A DNA stretch of 64,000 nt from Voacanga thouarsii. Lineage: Eukaryota; Streptophyta; Magnoliopsida; Gentianales; Apocynaceae. Location of the stretch: assembly GCA_026120185.1 (NCBI GenBank), contig JANUWF010001783.1, positions 3,937,001-4,001,000 of the forward strand, read 5' to 3'. Both the position numbers and the translations under genes were made by a program. This document shows positions 45,985 to 59,869 of the stretch, piece after piece; the first letter of the stretch is position 1, and each line of letters starts with the position of its first letter. Under the pieces are notes generated by a model. It saw only the letters and a list, made by a program, of their open reading frames with translations, was not told where the DNA came from and did no database searches.

Positions 45985-47436
45985 ATGAATAGGAGAGTGC
46001 ACAAACAATTGGAGAATTTTGACTCAGAAATAGAAAAGACTTTGAGAAGATTGAGGAGAGAAAGGCAAGAGTAAAGTGTGGCAACTCAAAATCTGGAAAA
46101 ATGAGGTAGATTACTTATACTTTTGGAGAACTTGGAAGGTATGGACCCACTTAGAGGAAATGTTGGGATTCATGGATATGAGCCACAAGATGGAAATGGA
46201 ATTGGGAGAAGAACCGTGGGTGATTATACGAAACCTTCATTTCAAGGAATCGAATCGAGTATTGTGAGGCCACGGGTTGAAGCTAATAACTTTGAGCTGA
46301 AACCTTCATTTATCCAAATAGTGCAGCAAATCATATAATTTGATGGAGTGGCAGATGAAGACCCTAATTCTCATATTGCAAGCTTTCTTGAAATCTGTAA
46401 CATTTTGAAGCTGAATAGAGTGTCTAAGAATGTAATCAGATTGAGACTTTCCCATTTTTACTACAAGACAGGGCTAAATCATGGCTCAAATCTTTGCCCT
46501 GTGGCTCAATTACTACTTGGAACGATCTGATATAGAAATTTCTTGCAAAATTTTCCCCCCACCTCGTATTGCCAAACTCAGGAATGACATCTTTTCTTTT
46601 GTTCAAATGAAGAGAGAGACACTACGAGTCCTAGAAGGAATTGTTAAAGAAATGCCCATACTATGGTTTAGACTTAGGCTTTCAAATGCTAACTTTTCAC
46701 AATGGGCTCAATTTTGCCACCAAGCGACTTTTAGAGGCATGTTCATGTCATTCTACATCAACTAAAACTCCCAAAAAGCTAAGAGATTTGATTGAGAGCC
46801 TAACAATGAACAACTGCTCGTAGGGTAACCTGAGACCTAAGGTGCGTACTTAAGGAATGCAAGCATTAATGCGACGGTAGATATAAAGGCAAAGTTGAAA
46901 GTCCTAACCAAGAAGATTGAAAAAATGAATACTAATCCAAAAGCCCAAATCATGAGCTGCGATTTTTGTAGAGGTAGGGCACCCCAATCATGTGTAGTGA
47001 ACAATTGGTGGAGCAAGTTGATTTTGTGGCAAATGCTAGACAAGGAAACAATCCTTTTGGGAATACTTACAACTCGAGGTGGCACAATCATCCAAATTTC
47101 GCATGAGGTAATCAAGGGCAAAGCCAATCATTTTTTCAAGGTGCTCACACCCGTCCTATAACTAGGCCTCAAGTGCCTTTACCTTATCATGCACCTCCGC
47201 CTCCACTTCCTAAATGCTAGCAAAAGCTATCGCCAGAGGATTTGGTAGAGAAGTTGGCATCTTCCACCAACTCATGCTTCCAAGAAGATAAGGCTTTGAT
47301 GCATAATCAAGAAGCATCCATCCACAACTTTAAAGGGAAAATTGGACAAATTGCAAAGCTTTTGGATGATAGGCAATGTAGAACTCTTCCAGAAAATAAG
47401 AAAGCCAATCCAAGTGATGAGTGTGGAAAGAATTGA
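45985..47436 (+). pseudogene. Athila gag, broken
   Basis: An N-terminal Arg-rich helix (EKTLRRLRRERQE) is followed by GRRTVGDYTKPSFQGIESSI, NNFELKPSFIQIVQQ, then after a stop ADEDPNSHIASFLEICNILK and VIRLRLSHFYYKT. Later pieces in other frames include PPRIAKLRNDI, LKKCPYYGLDLGFQ and SIHNFKGKIGQIAKLLDDRQ. These are the standard Athila gag motifs. At least four stops or shifts (near 46075, 46338, 46475, 46530) inactivate it. Confidence 0.88.
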
Positions 47437-47961
47437 TCCTTCTCCCCATTTTTCATTTTTTGTTGCTCATGGACAACTTTATCTATGTTTTGCTTTTGCA
47501 TCTAACATTTTTACTTGGTTTTAGTATGCTTTGGAATATGAACTTTTGATTTGGTTATTTATTTATTTAAAACTTATGATATTAAATTTAAGCTTGTTTG
47601 CTATGATCATAGTGGTGTGATGTGTTTTTGTTGATATTTGCGTTGGTTTATTTTGATAACAGGCACTATTAAGCTCATGAACAGGCACCGGCTTCATTCA
47701 ATGACAGTAATATGGAGCTACTGGAATTAACTAGCCCTGTTAATACCCTAAACAAGCACCGTTTAATAGGGGTAAAAGTAAGAACGACATCGTTTTAATT
47801 ACACCGGTTCAAATTGTTTCATAACAGGTGTCTGTTCCTATGTTCAACAAGTACCTGTTAGTGTCAGATTCTCGATCAATCAGAGAGCCATGAATCATTT
47901 TTTCTCACAATTCTTCACACACTCGCCATAGTTTTCTTTTCTCTTCCTTACTACCCTCTAA
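47437..47961 (+). other. non-coding part of the Athila-like element after gag
   Basis: T-rich sequence with no pol similarity. Five more loose copies of the LTR motif ACAGGCACCGGCTT lie at about 47659-47860. This resembles the untranslated region before the 3' LTR of Athila elements, so pol seems to have been deleted. Confidence 0.55.
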
Positions 47962-48880
47962 TGCTCTGAATATTTAACAGAAGCCATGCATGCTAGGAAC
48001 AGTACCAGAAAAAACTAGACACGGTGCAGCAGAGGCAAAAAAAAAACAATACCTTTGCATGTCTTTGATTTGTTTGTTTGAGAAGAAGAAATGCAAACCA
48101 CTGGAGTGGCTTTTTATCTCGACGACTTCGGCCGAAACCCAGCAATCCTTTGACTTCTCCGTGGCATGAATGCGAAGCTTTTCGCTTCTCAGAATATTCT
48201 ACCGCCCAATCTAGCTAGTGAAACAACTTAGGCGAGAAGAAACTCTTCTTGAGCCTTTGCTATTGATTTAGCAAAATCAAGAAGATGACACAAAAGAAAA
48301 AGGAACGAACGAGGGAGGAGATTTGCAAAGAAAAAGCTCTGGGTTATTTTTCACTGTTGTGTGTTCTGTGAGTGTTACACAACCGAGAGCTACGACTCCT
48401 ATTCACAATCCTAATAACCAAACTCCGATGTTTTTAATATTTCAAACATCCAGAGGCTATCAACAAAAGAGGTTTGACTTAACCTTAACTTTTATATTAC
48501 GTGAATAATAAAACTCTTTAGTTCAGGCTATTGGGCTAAAATAATTTATTATTTTTCTTGTACCTAATGAGTTCAAAAATAATAATCATTAATTATTTAT
48601 TTCTTGGGCCTATTAAAATGACCCAATGAATAATTAATGAGCCACAAATAAGCTAAAATAATTATTTAAGCCTTTTATTAACTAGTTTAAGCCCAGATTA
48701 ATTTTTCTAATTATTCAATCTGGGCTTAGGTCCTGAATAATTAATTAACCAATTAAACTAGATAATAAATTTAATTTCTCTCGTTCCTTTATTTTATTCT
48801 AGTCCAAAAATAAATTAGCCTTCCTAAATAACATAAAATCCTTTTTAATTGTGACCATTTCCTCAACCTAAAATAAGATC
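47962..48880 (-). repeat. diverged 3' LTR of the minus-strand copia element
   Basis: In reverse complement, 48700-48810 reads like 30003-30090 of the 28956-element LTR (GGACTAGAATAAAATAAAGG, then a GGTTAATTAATTATTCAGG stretch). The remainder is more diverged. The exact ends were not fixed. Confidence 0.6.
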
Positions 48881-48889
48881 CCAAACCTA

Positions 48890-50605
48890 ATTGAAGTATA
48901 TAAACTCAATCTCGGATTTCATTGCTTCATGCCCTAGGTTTGCATCGGCATCAACAATAGCCTCCTCGTATCTAGTAGAATCTTATTCCTGACGGTGGAG
49001 ACTAGGTCAAAGCCTCTCCAGTCCATCTTTCTAGAACTCTAGATAACCTCCCACTATGACGATGCCCTATATGTACAGTTTCCTGAGGTTGTGCCTCTTC
49101 TTATTTTATAATCGGGTTAAGAAAAGTTGATTCAAAAGATAATTTCTCTCCGAGTTCTAACCTTTTTGAACCTTTAGTAAATGTATTTTGTTCATCCTCT
49201 AAGTATCTAGCATTAATACTCATGAGTACTTTTTGCTCATTGGGATGATAAAATTAACCACCCTTTGTACCTTTTGGATACCCAACAAAATAGCTTAATT
49301 CTGATCTTGGTTCTAACTTGTCTACCTTGATTAGCACATTAACTGAACAACCTCTATCTTGAGATAATTTAGACTTGGTTTACGCTCAGTCCATATCTCA
49401 TAGGGTGTCTTAGGTACTGACTTGGAAGGCACCAAATTCAGAATATATGCCGCTGTTTGTAGGGTATATCCCCAAAAAGACACTGGAAGAGTAGCATGAG
49501 ATATCATGCTTCGGACCATTTCTATCAATGTCATGTTCCTTTTCTCAGCTACTCCATTCTGCTGGGGTGTCCCCGACGTTAAGAGTTGAGATACTATCCC
49601 ATGATGTACCATGTTCTGAATTTGGAAGGCACCAAATTCAGAATATATGCCGCTGTTTGTAGGGTATATCCCCAAAAAGACACTGGAAGAGTAGCATGAG
49701 ATATCATGCTTCGGACCATTTCTATCAATGTCATGTTCCTTTTCTCAGCTACGCCATTCTGCTGGGGTTTCCCCGGCGTTAAGAGTTGAGATACTATCCC
49801 ATGATGTACCATGTAGTCCTTAAATTTACCAAGGAGGTATTCTCTACCACGATCCAATCGTAAGGTTTTGATAAGTTTACCTATCTGACGCTCCACTTCA
49901 GCCTTAAACTTTTTGAACTTGTCAAAAGAGTTAGACTTGTATCTCATCAAATAAACATAACCATACCTTATACAATCATCTATAAAAGTAATGAAGTACA
50001 CAAACCCCCTCTTCCAATGTAGATAAAGGACCACAAACATCAGTGTGAACAAGACTCAATGCTTCTTTGATTCTATCCGCCTTTTGGGTAAAAGACTTTT
50101 TGGTCATTTTTTCTATAAGAAAGGATTCACATGGAGGCCAACTTTCTAATCTCAATGAGCTTAAAGGCCCATCAGGGATTAACTTCTGAATCCTGATTGA
50201 GTTAATATGACCCAATCTTAGTTGCCAAATATATGAGTTGTTGACATTGATCTTTTTCTTCCTATTTAAAGGTTCAGATTGAGTTTTATTCAATTAATTA
50301 TTAATAGGATTAATAAAGAACAGATTCTCATACATGTGCCCAGCACATATAACTTCTCCATTTCTACTGATAGTTATACTAGAATGGAAAGAAACAGAAT
50401 ATCCTTGGTTTATTAGTTTTGCAACTGAAACCAAATTCTGTCTAAAACTAAGAATAACTAAAACATCCTTCAAAATTATTATTCTATTACAATCAAAAGT
50501 AAATTCCAATTCTTCCACAGTAAGAGCCAAAACTTGTGCTCCATTTCCCACGCGTAGTCCATGTTCGCCCTTTTGGAGCCTTCTAATCTTCCTAAACCCT
50601 TGCAA
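48890..50605 (-). pseudogene. copia protease end, pre-integrase and integrase
   Basis: From the high end: FRKIRRLQKGEHGLRVGNGA, VLVILSFRQNLVSVAKLINQ (protease C-terminus), YIWQLRLGHINSIRIQKLI and CESFLIEKMTKKSF (pre-integrase finger with one Cys lost), LSLVHTDVCGPLS (first catalytic Asp), then LRLDRGREYL (second Asp) and [18 protein letters not shown] (Glu). A 200-bp tandem duplication at 49422-49821 repeats part of the core. The linker to 48890 ends where RT should start. Confidence 0.88.
49422..49821 (-). repeat. 200-bp tandem duplication in the integrase core
   Basis: The segment from TTGGAAGGCACCAAATTC to ATGATGTACCATGT occurs twice, at 49422-49614 and 49622-49814, a period of 200 bp, with about three substitutions between copies. 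Confidence 0.92.
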
Positions 50606-50740
50606 GGAGTTACAGATATGATCAGTGGCTCATGAATTAACAATCTAAGTAGAAATTGATCCAACCATTAATATAAACTCTAGATAGAAAATATTGCATG
50701 TGGGGTTTTTCTTGGCCTGAAGATCTGGACACTCCTTTTT

Positions 50741-51207
50741 CTAATATTCCTTCTTCCCACATTTGAAGTATTTGCCTTTGGGTTTGTCTTTGGGCTGGGA
50801 CTTTGGCCGGTGCACTATATTTCTCTTCTTCTTCTTGAACTTTCTAGGCTTGGGCCCAGTTCTTGAAGAAGAAGCCATCATAGCCCTAGCTTGTGGCTTC
50901 ATGACCTTCTCTGCCACCTGGAGCTCCTTCATCAACTCCGTTAAACTCATGTTTAACTTATTCATATTGTAATTTAACTTGAACTGAGTGAAGGAGCCCA
51001 GTAAAGATTCAAGAATTATGTCCACTTAGTTCTAGGGGTCAATGACAGCCTCCAAGACTTCTGCTTCCTCGAAAGCAGCCATCATCTTGAGTATATACTA
51101 TCTGACTGATGCTCTCTTAGCCATCTTGGTGTTTATAATTGTTCAAAGAGCCTCTTGCCTTACGGGCCGGCACTTATTGTGAACATTGTAGTTAGTGGTA
51201 TGCTTAT
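50741..51207 (-). pseudogene. copia gag, C-terminal half
   Basis: GSFTQFKLNYNMNKLNMSLT, then a Lys/Arg-rich stretch and the start of the zinc knuckle (YFKCGKKEY), which has lost part of the CCHC set. It is continuous with 52731-52957 across the inserted solo LTR, and homologous to 32878-33204. Confidence 0.85.
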
Positions 51208-52730
51208 TGTTGGGGATATGCCCTAGAGTCAATTTGTACTTATACTATTATCATTATATTTTATATAATAATATGAGGCTTTCCTTTTCATGAATAGTGC
51301 ATTTTGTTTTGTGGTCATCAAGTACGTGACTTGATAGTAAAACCCAACAATGAATACAATGACTATTTTAAATCTGTCCCTGATCGTTTATTATTATTGG
51401 AATAATAATAAATTAAGATTAGTATATTTGTAACTGGATGGCTATGTTTTACTGATCATGGATATTTGTGATATCAAGTCAAAACATAAATAAATGTTAG
51501 AAAACATTGTATTGGACATGACCCACTGTGAGAATACTTCATGGAACATGTCATAAGTACTTTCTAACCATAATAATATTAAAAGTCCTTCAACCTAATT
51601 CATCATAATTTCCTACTTGATAAATTCTGTATTTTGACGTTGTCTAAAGTTGTCTTTAACCAAATAATAAATTAGACTACTGTTGGATATAGAATAAATC
51701 AATGAGAAGAATATGATTGATAGTGAAGGAATTTATCCCTCTCAATTATGGGAGAGATATCCATGGGCCCCTTGATAAGTTAGACTATTAAAATGCATGG
51801 CCGTGCTCAAATATATCAATCTAAGATATTGATATCATTTGTTTGAATAGTCTACTATGTAATCAAGAAATAATTGATTAAGCTTAATAAGGATGACATG
51901 CTCCGTGCCTTATGCTTAATCTGGATATCGTGTGACAAAAGGACTAAATATAAAATTATAATTTGGTTCAAAGAGATCGCCAATCTTCATTTAACCTGGA
52001 TAGTTATAATGTTTTGCTAGAAACCACTTATAACTTGCGGGCCATTTAAATATGATTTGGGCACACTGTCAGTGTTAAATGAACCTATAGGGTCACACAA
52101 TAAGCGAACTTGTTAGGTTATTTTTCTGGTAACCAGATTCGATGAATCTAGAAATATGTCTAAGTTAATCGAACTTAGAAAATTTACCAGATACAATGAA
52201 TTTTGAAATATGTCCACATTCGATGTATCTGGATGATGTCCAGATTATAAGAATCTGACTCGGTAAATTAATTAGTTAAATTACCGAGATAATGACAGAA
52301 TCTTATCATATCAGTTTTAATTTAATTTGAGTTTAAATTAAAATACGATAAGATATTATTAGGGTTGGACTCTAAGAGGTTTGGAATGGGTTTTTAAGAA
52401 AACCCTAGTCGTCTTTTTGGGAGTGCCAATTTCTGTTGAGGATATTCGTGCCTCCATTGATCAGAAAAAAAAACCTCTCAAGCCCTAGGCGCTAGCACTC
52501 CTTGGGTAACGAGTGAGTTCACGGTATGTATCCGATAGAGGACGTTCGCACACTGCAGCGTCTGGTGATCGTTCGGGTTGCACGTACAGTGATAGAATCG
52601 GAATTGAATAATATCGATTACACCAAACAGAGGTAATTCTACAAACCTACGATCTTCTTAATCATTTACTTGGATCCTCGGAAGGGATTCGTGGATGTTT
52701 TCCGCGTTTAGGAGTCCACGAATCCTAACA
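51208..52730 (+). mobile_element. solo LTR of a third copia family, 1523 bp
   Basis: Starts TGTTGGGGATATGCCC and ends CACGAATCCTAACA. The flanks CTTAT (51203-51207) and CTTGT (52731-52735) are a nearly perfect 5-bp duplication. It interrupts gag of the minus-strand copia element exactly between codons readable on both sides. Confidence 0.85.
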
Positions 52731-52957
52731 CTTGTGTCATATGCAGTTACCATGTGCTTATATTTGGATTGGAGCACATTTGACATAGAGGCTAACATAT
52801 AGCATCGGATCATCTCATCAGCCTTCTTCCATGCCTTTTTAGCCTCATGTTCCTCAGTAGTGAAACCTTCCTCGATTACTGGACAGGTCTCGTAAAGGAC
52901 ATACTTATACTCCTCAACTATGAGTATTATGTCCAAGTTCCTTTTTCTAATCCACAT
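52731..52957 (-). pseudogene. copia gag, N-terminal part
   Basis: RKRNLDIILIVEEYKYVLYE, then KADEMIRCYMLASMSNVLQ and TAYDTS, where the inserted LTR begins. The frame is open over this stretch. It is homologous to 32440-32700. Confidence 0.85.
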
Positions 52958-54184
52958 AGTTTAGACCCGTTAGTTTATTCTCGCGGAGAATAATGACTAA
53001 GGGATTGAAAGAGCCTCCACCAACTATTTCTAAAAATTTTGAAAAATAAAAAAATTCTCAGTATTGTAAAATAAAAAATAATTTTGTGCATTTTATCCTC
53101 ATATTAAACTTGATAATAGCTAACCCTATTACTATTATCTTTAACATGATTAATTTGGCTCTTAGTAAACTGACATAACTTCTTGGGAAGATTAATAGTT
53201 CCCTAAGCTAAGTGTGTTAACAACCATAAATTAATTTTTCTTCTAGGTAATGATCTAGAAGATAACTCTATCGAAGGGATGGTCATTTCTTCTCATTTCT
53301 TATGGACATATCTCGCATTATAACCTCCAACGTGGGCTAGCCGATCATAGTATGTGTCCCAAGTTATTAATTACATCATTCTATTAGTTCTAAATCATTG
53401 TAGTATCTCTATCCTATATGGGTTCACTCCTAGGGTGATGCAAGGAGACCCATTATCTCTAATGTAGATCGTGATGGAAGCCATGGGGCTATTGGAACCA
53501 TTCTCCCACTTAATTTTTTAAATAAGAGTTTTCTTGAAAAAATATCATTTGAAAATTTTCAATTAAGTCTTCTTTTAACTTAAAATAAAATATCTAAATT
53601 CATAAAAATTTCTATGTCAAGATTTATATTCTTTGAGAAATTTATTCTCATGAATTAATTTTATTTAAGTTAAGAACTTAATAATTTCAAAATTTTTCCA
53701 TTTAAAATTCCTAGAGATTTTGATCACAATGTTTTATTTGACAAAAATAATCTTTTCTTTGCTAAAATGAATTAAAATGGATTTCCATTTTAACTTACAA
53801 AAATTTCTAAATCCAAAATATTTTCTATGTCAAGGATAAAAAATCTTTAAGAAAATAACCAAGGATTAATTTTTGTTTAAGTTAAAATAACCATTTAATT
53901 AAAGAAAAATATTTTCCTTGTCAAATAAAATTTTCCAAAGACTTTGGTCTTTGAGAAAACGTGCACATAGGACTTAAAATAATTAGCATGCTAGAAAACT
54001 GTAAACATTTTCACGCTCTTCTTTTTTTAATCCTAAATGCCAAAATAATAGAATTAAACACATTAATTAAATTAATTAATGATCTTGTTTAATCCTAAAA
54101 TCTTTTACTATTATTTTTCATGCAAAATATTCAAAGAATATTAAATATTGCAAAAATAATAATTTCACCTGGTATGAGACCAAA

Positions 54185-54234
<50 letters not shown>

Positions 54235-54689
54235 TGGTCTTGTGCACCTGCCTCATAGGATTATGGCCTATAAGAAGACCCATTGGTTAGATTTTCTTAT
54301 CCTAATGATTTCAAGTGATGGTGTTATGATTTAGAGGCTCAATTGGAAGATTTACTTTATGGGCTTCTCTTAGATCACCTCGAGAGAGGGGTCTAAGGGT
54401 AAGAATTAGGTGATTGAAAGGTTGCAAGGTTGCCTAGATGTGAAACCCCACCTAAAGACAACCCTAGAGTAAGGGGGTCGGGATGTATATCATATAATTT
54501 TCATGAATATATATATATATTTTTGAATGATTTTATGTGCTTTAGAATTATGATTTATAGGTTAAAAGGCTTAGTTATGCTTATTGAGTAAAAAGGGTAA
54601 AATGGTAATTTTACTTGAGGTCAAAATAGGAAGATAGCTTGAGGATTAAATAAGAAAAATATTTGGGTGAGAAAATAAGAACAAGAGTT

Positions 54690-54755
54690 GTTATGGTTGA
54701 GTGGTTAGAGCTTTGTGAATTAATCTCAAAGGTCATGAGTTCAAATCCCATCATT
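54690..54755 (+). other. tRNA-like stretch (possible SINE head)
   Basis: TGGTTGAGTGGTTAGAGC resembles an RNA polymerase III A box, and ATGAGTTCAAATCCCAT, 30 bp further on, resembles a B box (GGTTCGANTCC). No complete acceptor stem is visible, so it is not a tRNA gene. It may be a SINE remnant or an old part of the LTR. Confidence 0.4.
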
Positions 54756-56354
54756 TAAGTTTTTACCATGATTATCTTAGTTAAGTTTGAATTTTTGTTT
54801 TCTTGCATTCCATAAAAATAGGAATGTTGTCTTAGCGGAGACATGAAGAGAATTTCCTAATCCTATCATCATGTCCTAAAAAGAATTCTAGATGAATTCT
54901 TATCCTTTTTATTACCTCTAGCTTGTCCTAACCTCTTCACAAATTAAATTTGTTCAAAATTTATCAAAATTCATCTTTAAAATTCCAGAAAACTCAGCAA
55001 GGATTTCTTGCCTTTGAATTTTGAAAATAAATCTTAGAAGTTGGAGAATTGGCTGAAAATAGGAGAAGAGTTAGGGAAGGTTCCCAAGGGAAATTAATCA
55101 CCATGGTTGAACCTTCAAATTCATCTCCATAATGTTCATATTCTTCATGGAAGAAATCTAGAAATTTTCCAGATTCTTGAGCAGCCTAACCTTTGAAAAT
55201 CATAGCCATCTTTCTTACTCATTTACTGCTAGAAAAATGGCCAATTTATTCAGCTTGAAGACTGAAATTCCTGTGCAAAAATGGACTGCACAAAAACTGC
55301 ACAAACCAGAAAAAAATTCTGAGCAGTTTCGCTAATGTTCAACCAGAAAATGGAGTTGTTTCTTCTGCCTTCAAGCCAGCAAAACTCCTCTACTTTTCCT
55401 CCATAAAGAAGGCTGGAAACCAGCCTTAAAGGACCCTCAAACATCTCTCAAAACCCTTTGCAAATCGGGCTGGAATATTATAGAAAAATTGCACAAAAAA
55501 TTACGGCAAACCTTCAAACCATGACCACTATGAAACTAGAAAATTTCCAACTTTGTTCCCTTCAAGCCTTGGCCGAAAACCACCCTCAAACCTCTATAAA
55601 TTAACCCTTGATCATCCATGAACTAAACACCATTAACCTCACTACTTACCTTGCACATTTAGACTCAATAATCACACCTCAAATATCTCCTAAGACCACT
55701 CCATTCAAACTTCAATTTGAACTTCAAAATTTTTTAGCATTCGCTCCATGAAAACACTCTTGTACTAGGCTTCACAACCAGAAATTTCTCTACCATTAAG
55801 CTCTGAATTTTGGCCAGCCTTAGAGCTATATTAACCTCCATTCATTTCAGCAAAACCAAACAATCTAGTCGGCTCCATTGCAGCTCTAAGAAACCTCCAT
55901 CAATCAAACACCATTAACATATCTTCTACCTCAAACCATTCCTCAAATCACTCCATTTGAATTTCAAACAATCAAAATTTTCTCTCCCTCTCTAAGCTGA
56001 AAACTAAAACCCCTAAATTCCCTAAACCATTCGACCAACACTCTCCAGAAATTGGTGCATATCCTTTCTCAAATTCTCTCCATTTTCACCAAGAATACCA
56101 AGAACACACACTACCTTTCTTCAGGCCAAAGACCACTCTAAACACCTCCAATCTCTCTCAAAAACTCCAGAATACTCCTACATACTCCCTAGAGTTTATT
56201 TCTGGAATTTATAATGTCAAATCTAGAAAACAAAAATTGGCATTCGGATCAAAACCAGTTTTTTTCCTTTAAGTCTCAAGAACATCGTCAAGGTAACCAA
56301 GAACAACTCTTTTGTTCATCTTCTTCCCTTCAACCTATAACATATCATGGTAAT

Positions 56355-56355
<1 letters not shown>

Positions 56356-56428
<73 letters not shown>
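56356..56428. repeat. (CT)n microsatellite
   Basis: Pure CT for about 73 bp. The ORF across it with a serine-leucine repeat is an artefact. Confidence 0.95.
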
Positions 56429-56431
<3 letters not shown>

Positions 56432-58748
56432 CAAAATGGTGGTTACAAGCATGGTTGTTTTTCCTCCTCTCATGGACAATACAAGACTCTCAATCGCGTG
56501 GACCTTCCTGAATCTTCATCGAAGCAAACATCAATCAAGTATTTCTCCTTAAACCTTTATTTTAATTCTGAATTCATGTCTCGTAGATATTAATAGGGAG
56601 AATAGAATATGAATGGAGGATTGAGTATATGCATATGAATGAAGGGGGTTGAGATTAGAACATGAGAATGGATGATCATGATTAAGCTATATGGAATTCC
56701 TTGAGAATCGATGTATGTTCATCATGTCTTAAGAAATTATGAATGTTTAAACATGCTAGATGTTATGACACCTTTGGTGAATAGGATTTTTATATTCTTA
56801 TCTCCTTTGAAGCCATGATTATGATTATACTTAGTAGAGATTTGGCCATGTGATAGTATGTATGGATTTAAACTTATGTTCATGAATAGATTAGTTTTTG
56901 TTGTTTGATATTGGAGAACGTGTTCATTATTCTTATTAGCAATAGGAAAATTATGATTATGATATTGTTGATCCTAAGTTATTTTAATTAGCAAATTCTA
57001 TTACCTTAATTAAAATTATTACTATATTTTTCCTCTAAAGGCTATATTTTTCTCTAAGGATTTCAAAATTCCTAGAAAGTTTTAGAAATGGAATATTAAA
57101 TGAAATAGTGATATTTTATTATCCAAATAAATGATATCTTTTATTAAAAATAATGTGTGTGTGTGTGTGTGTAATAATAAATAAAATATTTTATATAAAT
57201 AATAATAATAATAAGTAAAATATTAATGACCTTGTAGACCATATATTCATAAATATTATTTATATTAAAATTTATTAGTTATCTATTAATCAAAATTTAA
57301 TAAAATTTATTCATTATTAATTATTTTTTATCTATTAACTATTAATTAAGAGATTAGTAATAATTTTTTATTTATTTTAATAATACTATTTAAAAACTAC
57401 CATTTATTAATATCATCTAGGACTTAGGATTCTTCAATAATTAAACCATAGTTTATTTATTAATAATAACACTCAAGATTTATTATTTGAATCTATAGCT
57501 TATTAGTAATTATTATCAACCCATAGTTATTTTAACTTATCAAGTTAGACTTATTTTATAAAATTCTTTATCAGCTAGCCTTAAAGCTTAGGACATTAAG
57601 GTCATTATTGTAATTAGTTGAACTAGGAATTATTTGTGTAAGGCAAGTATAACTCGAGTATAACCTTATATCTTGTGTTTACCCCAAGTAGGGTTAGGTC
57701 AACCTTGGAAGATTTTTGAATTCGAGCAAGCAAAGGATCAGGTAAGCTCCTGCATGGAATTATTTGAAGACAAAAAATTATTGTGGCAAGCCAAATGCGA
57801 TGTGTATGGACATTCAGTTTGTAAAGGCAATTAATGACTGTTTTCCATTTTATTTCAGTCAAGCAAATCATTTGAAAAATCAAATAAGCAGTTTTACACA
57901 AAATGCTAAACTCTTTCTAAAACTCAACTTTGACAAGAATTTTAGAAACCCATAATTGCTATTTCCAAGTAAATCAATGCATGATCAATTTTCTCCCAAG
58001 TGGGACAATCAACGTTGAGTACTCAATAAGGGTAGACTACTAGGACTAGTCTTTGAAGGATTAGGGTAAGTCCCTCAGTAGGTGGCCACCTCTGAGGGGT
58101 GAGTCCCTCCTAGATAGGACGCCAATCAGGTGGGCCATGCCAGTCCGAGCTAGTAAGTTTTAGTCATGTGGACTGTGTGTTTTCGGAGTGGACAACCGGT
58201 AAGTTTGGGTGTAGAGATGGAGGAGTATCTCACCCAGTAGGCTGTACACCTACCTTTTGTCAGTTTGCACAAAGTGTGGCATTCTGACCGTTATATGGTC
58301 ATGAGGCCCAACGTGTGGTAACCCATGGCTACCCCTTTGGGTGGTTGTATTTATTGCGCACATATATGGTTTGAAAAGCAAAACGTCACTCTTTATTTTT
58401 AACATTTATTTAATGCTTGCCAGCACTTTCTTTTATGAAATTTTTACAACTTGCATACATGAACTGTTTTTCCTAAAACACTTAAAGCACACACGAGCTT
58501 TCTGAGATTTTTATCTCATCACCTTTTATGCCATGTTTTCAGGTCAATCCTGCTGTGGAGGTTAATAGTTAGAATTGTTGCCTATGCTTTGAAGACTTTA
58601 TGTTACCTTTCTTATGTTACCTTTCTTATGTGTTGTTTTGATATATGGTAGCAAACAATTTAATTTAGATTTGTTCATGTATTTTTGGATTGTAATAAGA
58701 TTAATTTTAAAGTATTGCTTTTATTTCATTTTGTGTGACCTAGTTATA

Positions 58749-59821
58749 TGTTGGGAGATATGCCCTCTTAGACTAAGTTTCTGATGTAAATATCGAATAT
58801 TTTAATAAAAGAATTTATTTTCAGAAATTGTTTGTGAATCTACATTTTATTTGTGCACAATTACATATAGAAAAGACCTATTGTGTTTAAGTGGTCTATG
58901 TGAATGGCTTTCACAGTAAGGTATGGATCACGGGTTACTTAACACATAAACATTTGTTCTCAACCGATTGTTGAGAATGGGAATCTCATCATATATAGGT
59001 TATTATGTTGTGAATTCTAAATGGGGAATAGCTTACCTTTAGCCAGTGAGTAGTCCACTCACTTCATGACATAAGCGTATTTCGAATACGTAGAACAGGA
59101 CCTGTAATAGTGGTTTCTTAAAGTACTATATGGTAGAAACCTAGATTACTACCGCTATAACGTGGACTAGTACTCTTGAGTATGAGTTGGTGGTCTGACG
59201 AAGCTGGAAGTATATACTTTGATATGTTATAGTTGAGGTTTTATCGTAGGGCAATATACTTTCATGTTGGGTATGTATGACTAATTAGTTAAGACAGACT
59301 TGTATAAGATAGTTTCTATATTATATCGCCTATTGTGGTTGTCTGAATGATCTAAATATCCAAGGCCCTAGGAAACATGACTTGGATGTTTGCTTTAGAG
59401 TAGCCCCCTTGGAAAGAGAAAATAATCCAGGAAATCGTGGATCATTATACTAGAGGCCTAAGGATGGTAGATATCATTTAGAGAGGTGTTAGTACACTTC
59501 TTCCTCTTTAAATGTACGGCGATGTATAGAGGGGTATTTTAGTCATTACACCTATAGGTCGGAGATTTTGCTAGCGCAGTATTGTCCTTGGGGTCAATAT
59601 TTCCTTATGGTGATATTAGAAAATATTTAAAATACAAAATATAGATATTTATACGACAAGGGTATTTTGATTATTTTAGTAGCCAAGGCGGTGTGTCTTT
59701 TGGTCCTTAGTATAGACTGTGAGTCCTAATTAAATATAGGGTAAGGAATTGATCTTAAATTAAATAAAATTTATTTTATTTAAGTAGCCTATTCAATTGT
59801 TGGGTTAGAATAAAATAAAGG

Positions 59822-59869
<48 letters not shown>

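Larger units (their letters stand above)
47962..54271 (-). mobile_element. partly deleted copia element on the minus strand
   Basis: Leader (about 53010-54271), gag (52957-50741, with a foreign LTR inside), protease-integrase (50605-48890) and a diverged 3' LTR (about 47962-48880) are related to the element at 28956-39849 but on the other strand. RT, RNase H and the 5' LTR are absent. Both internal junctions, near 48885 and 54271, are abrupt, which suggests deletions. The lower limit is uncertain by tens of bases. Confidence 0.8.

Noticed and set aside
56214..56552. 112-residue frame with a Ser-Leu repeat
   Set aside because: It is a translated CT microsatellite within a non-coding LTR.
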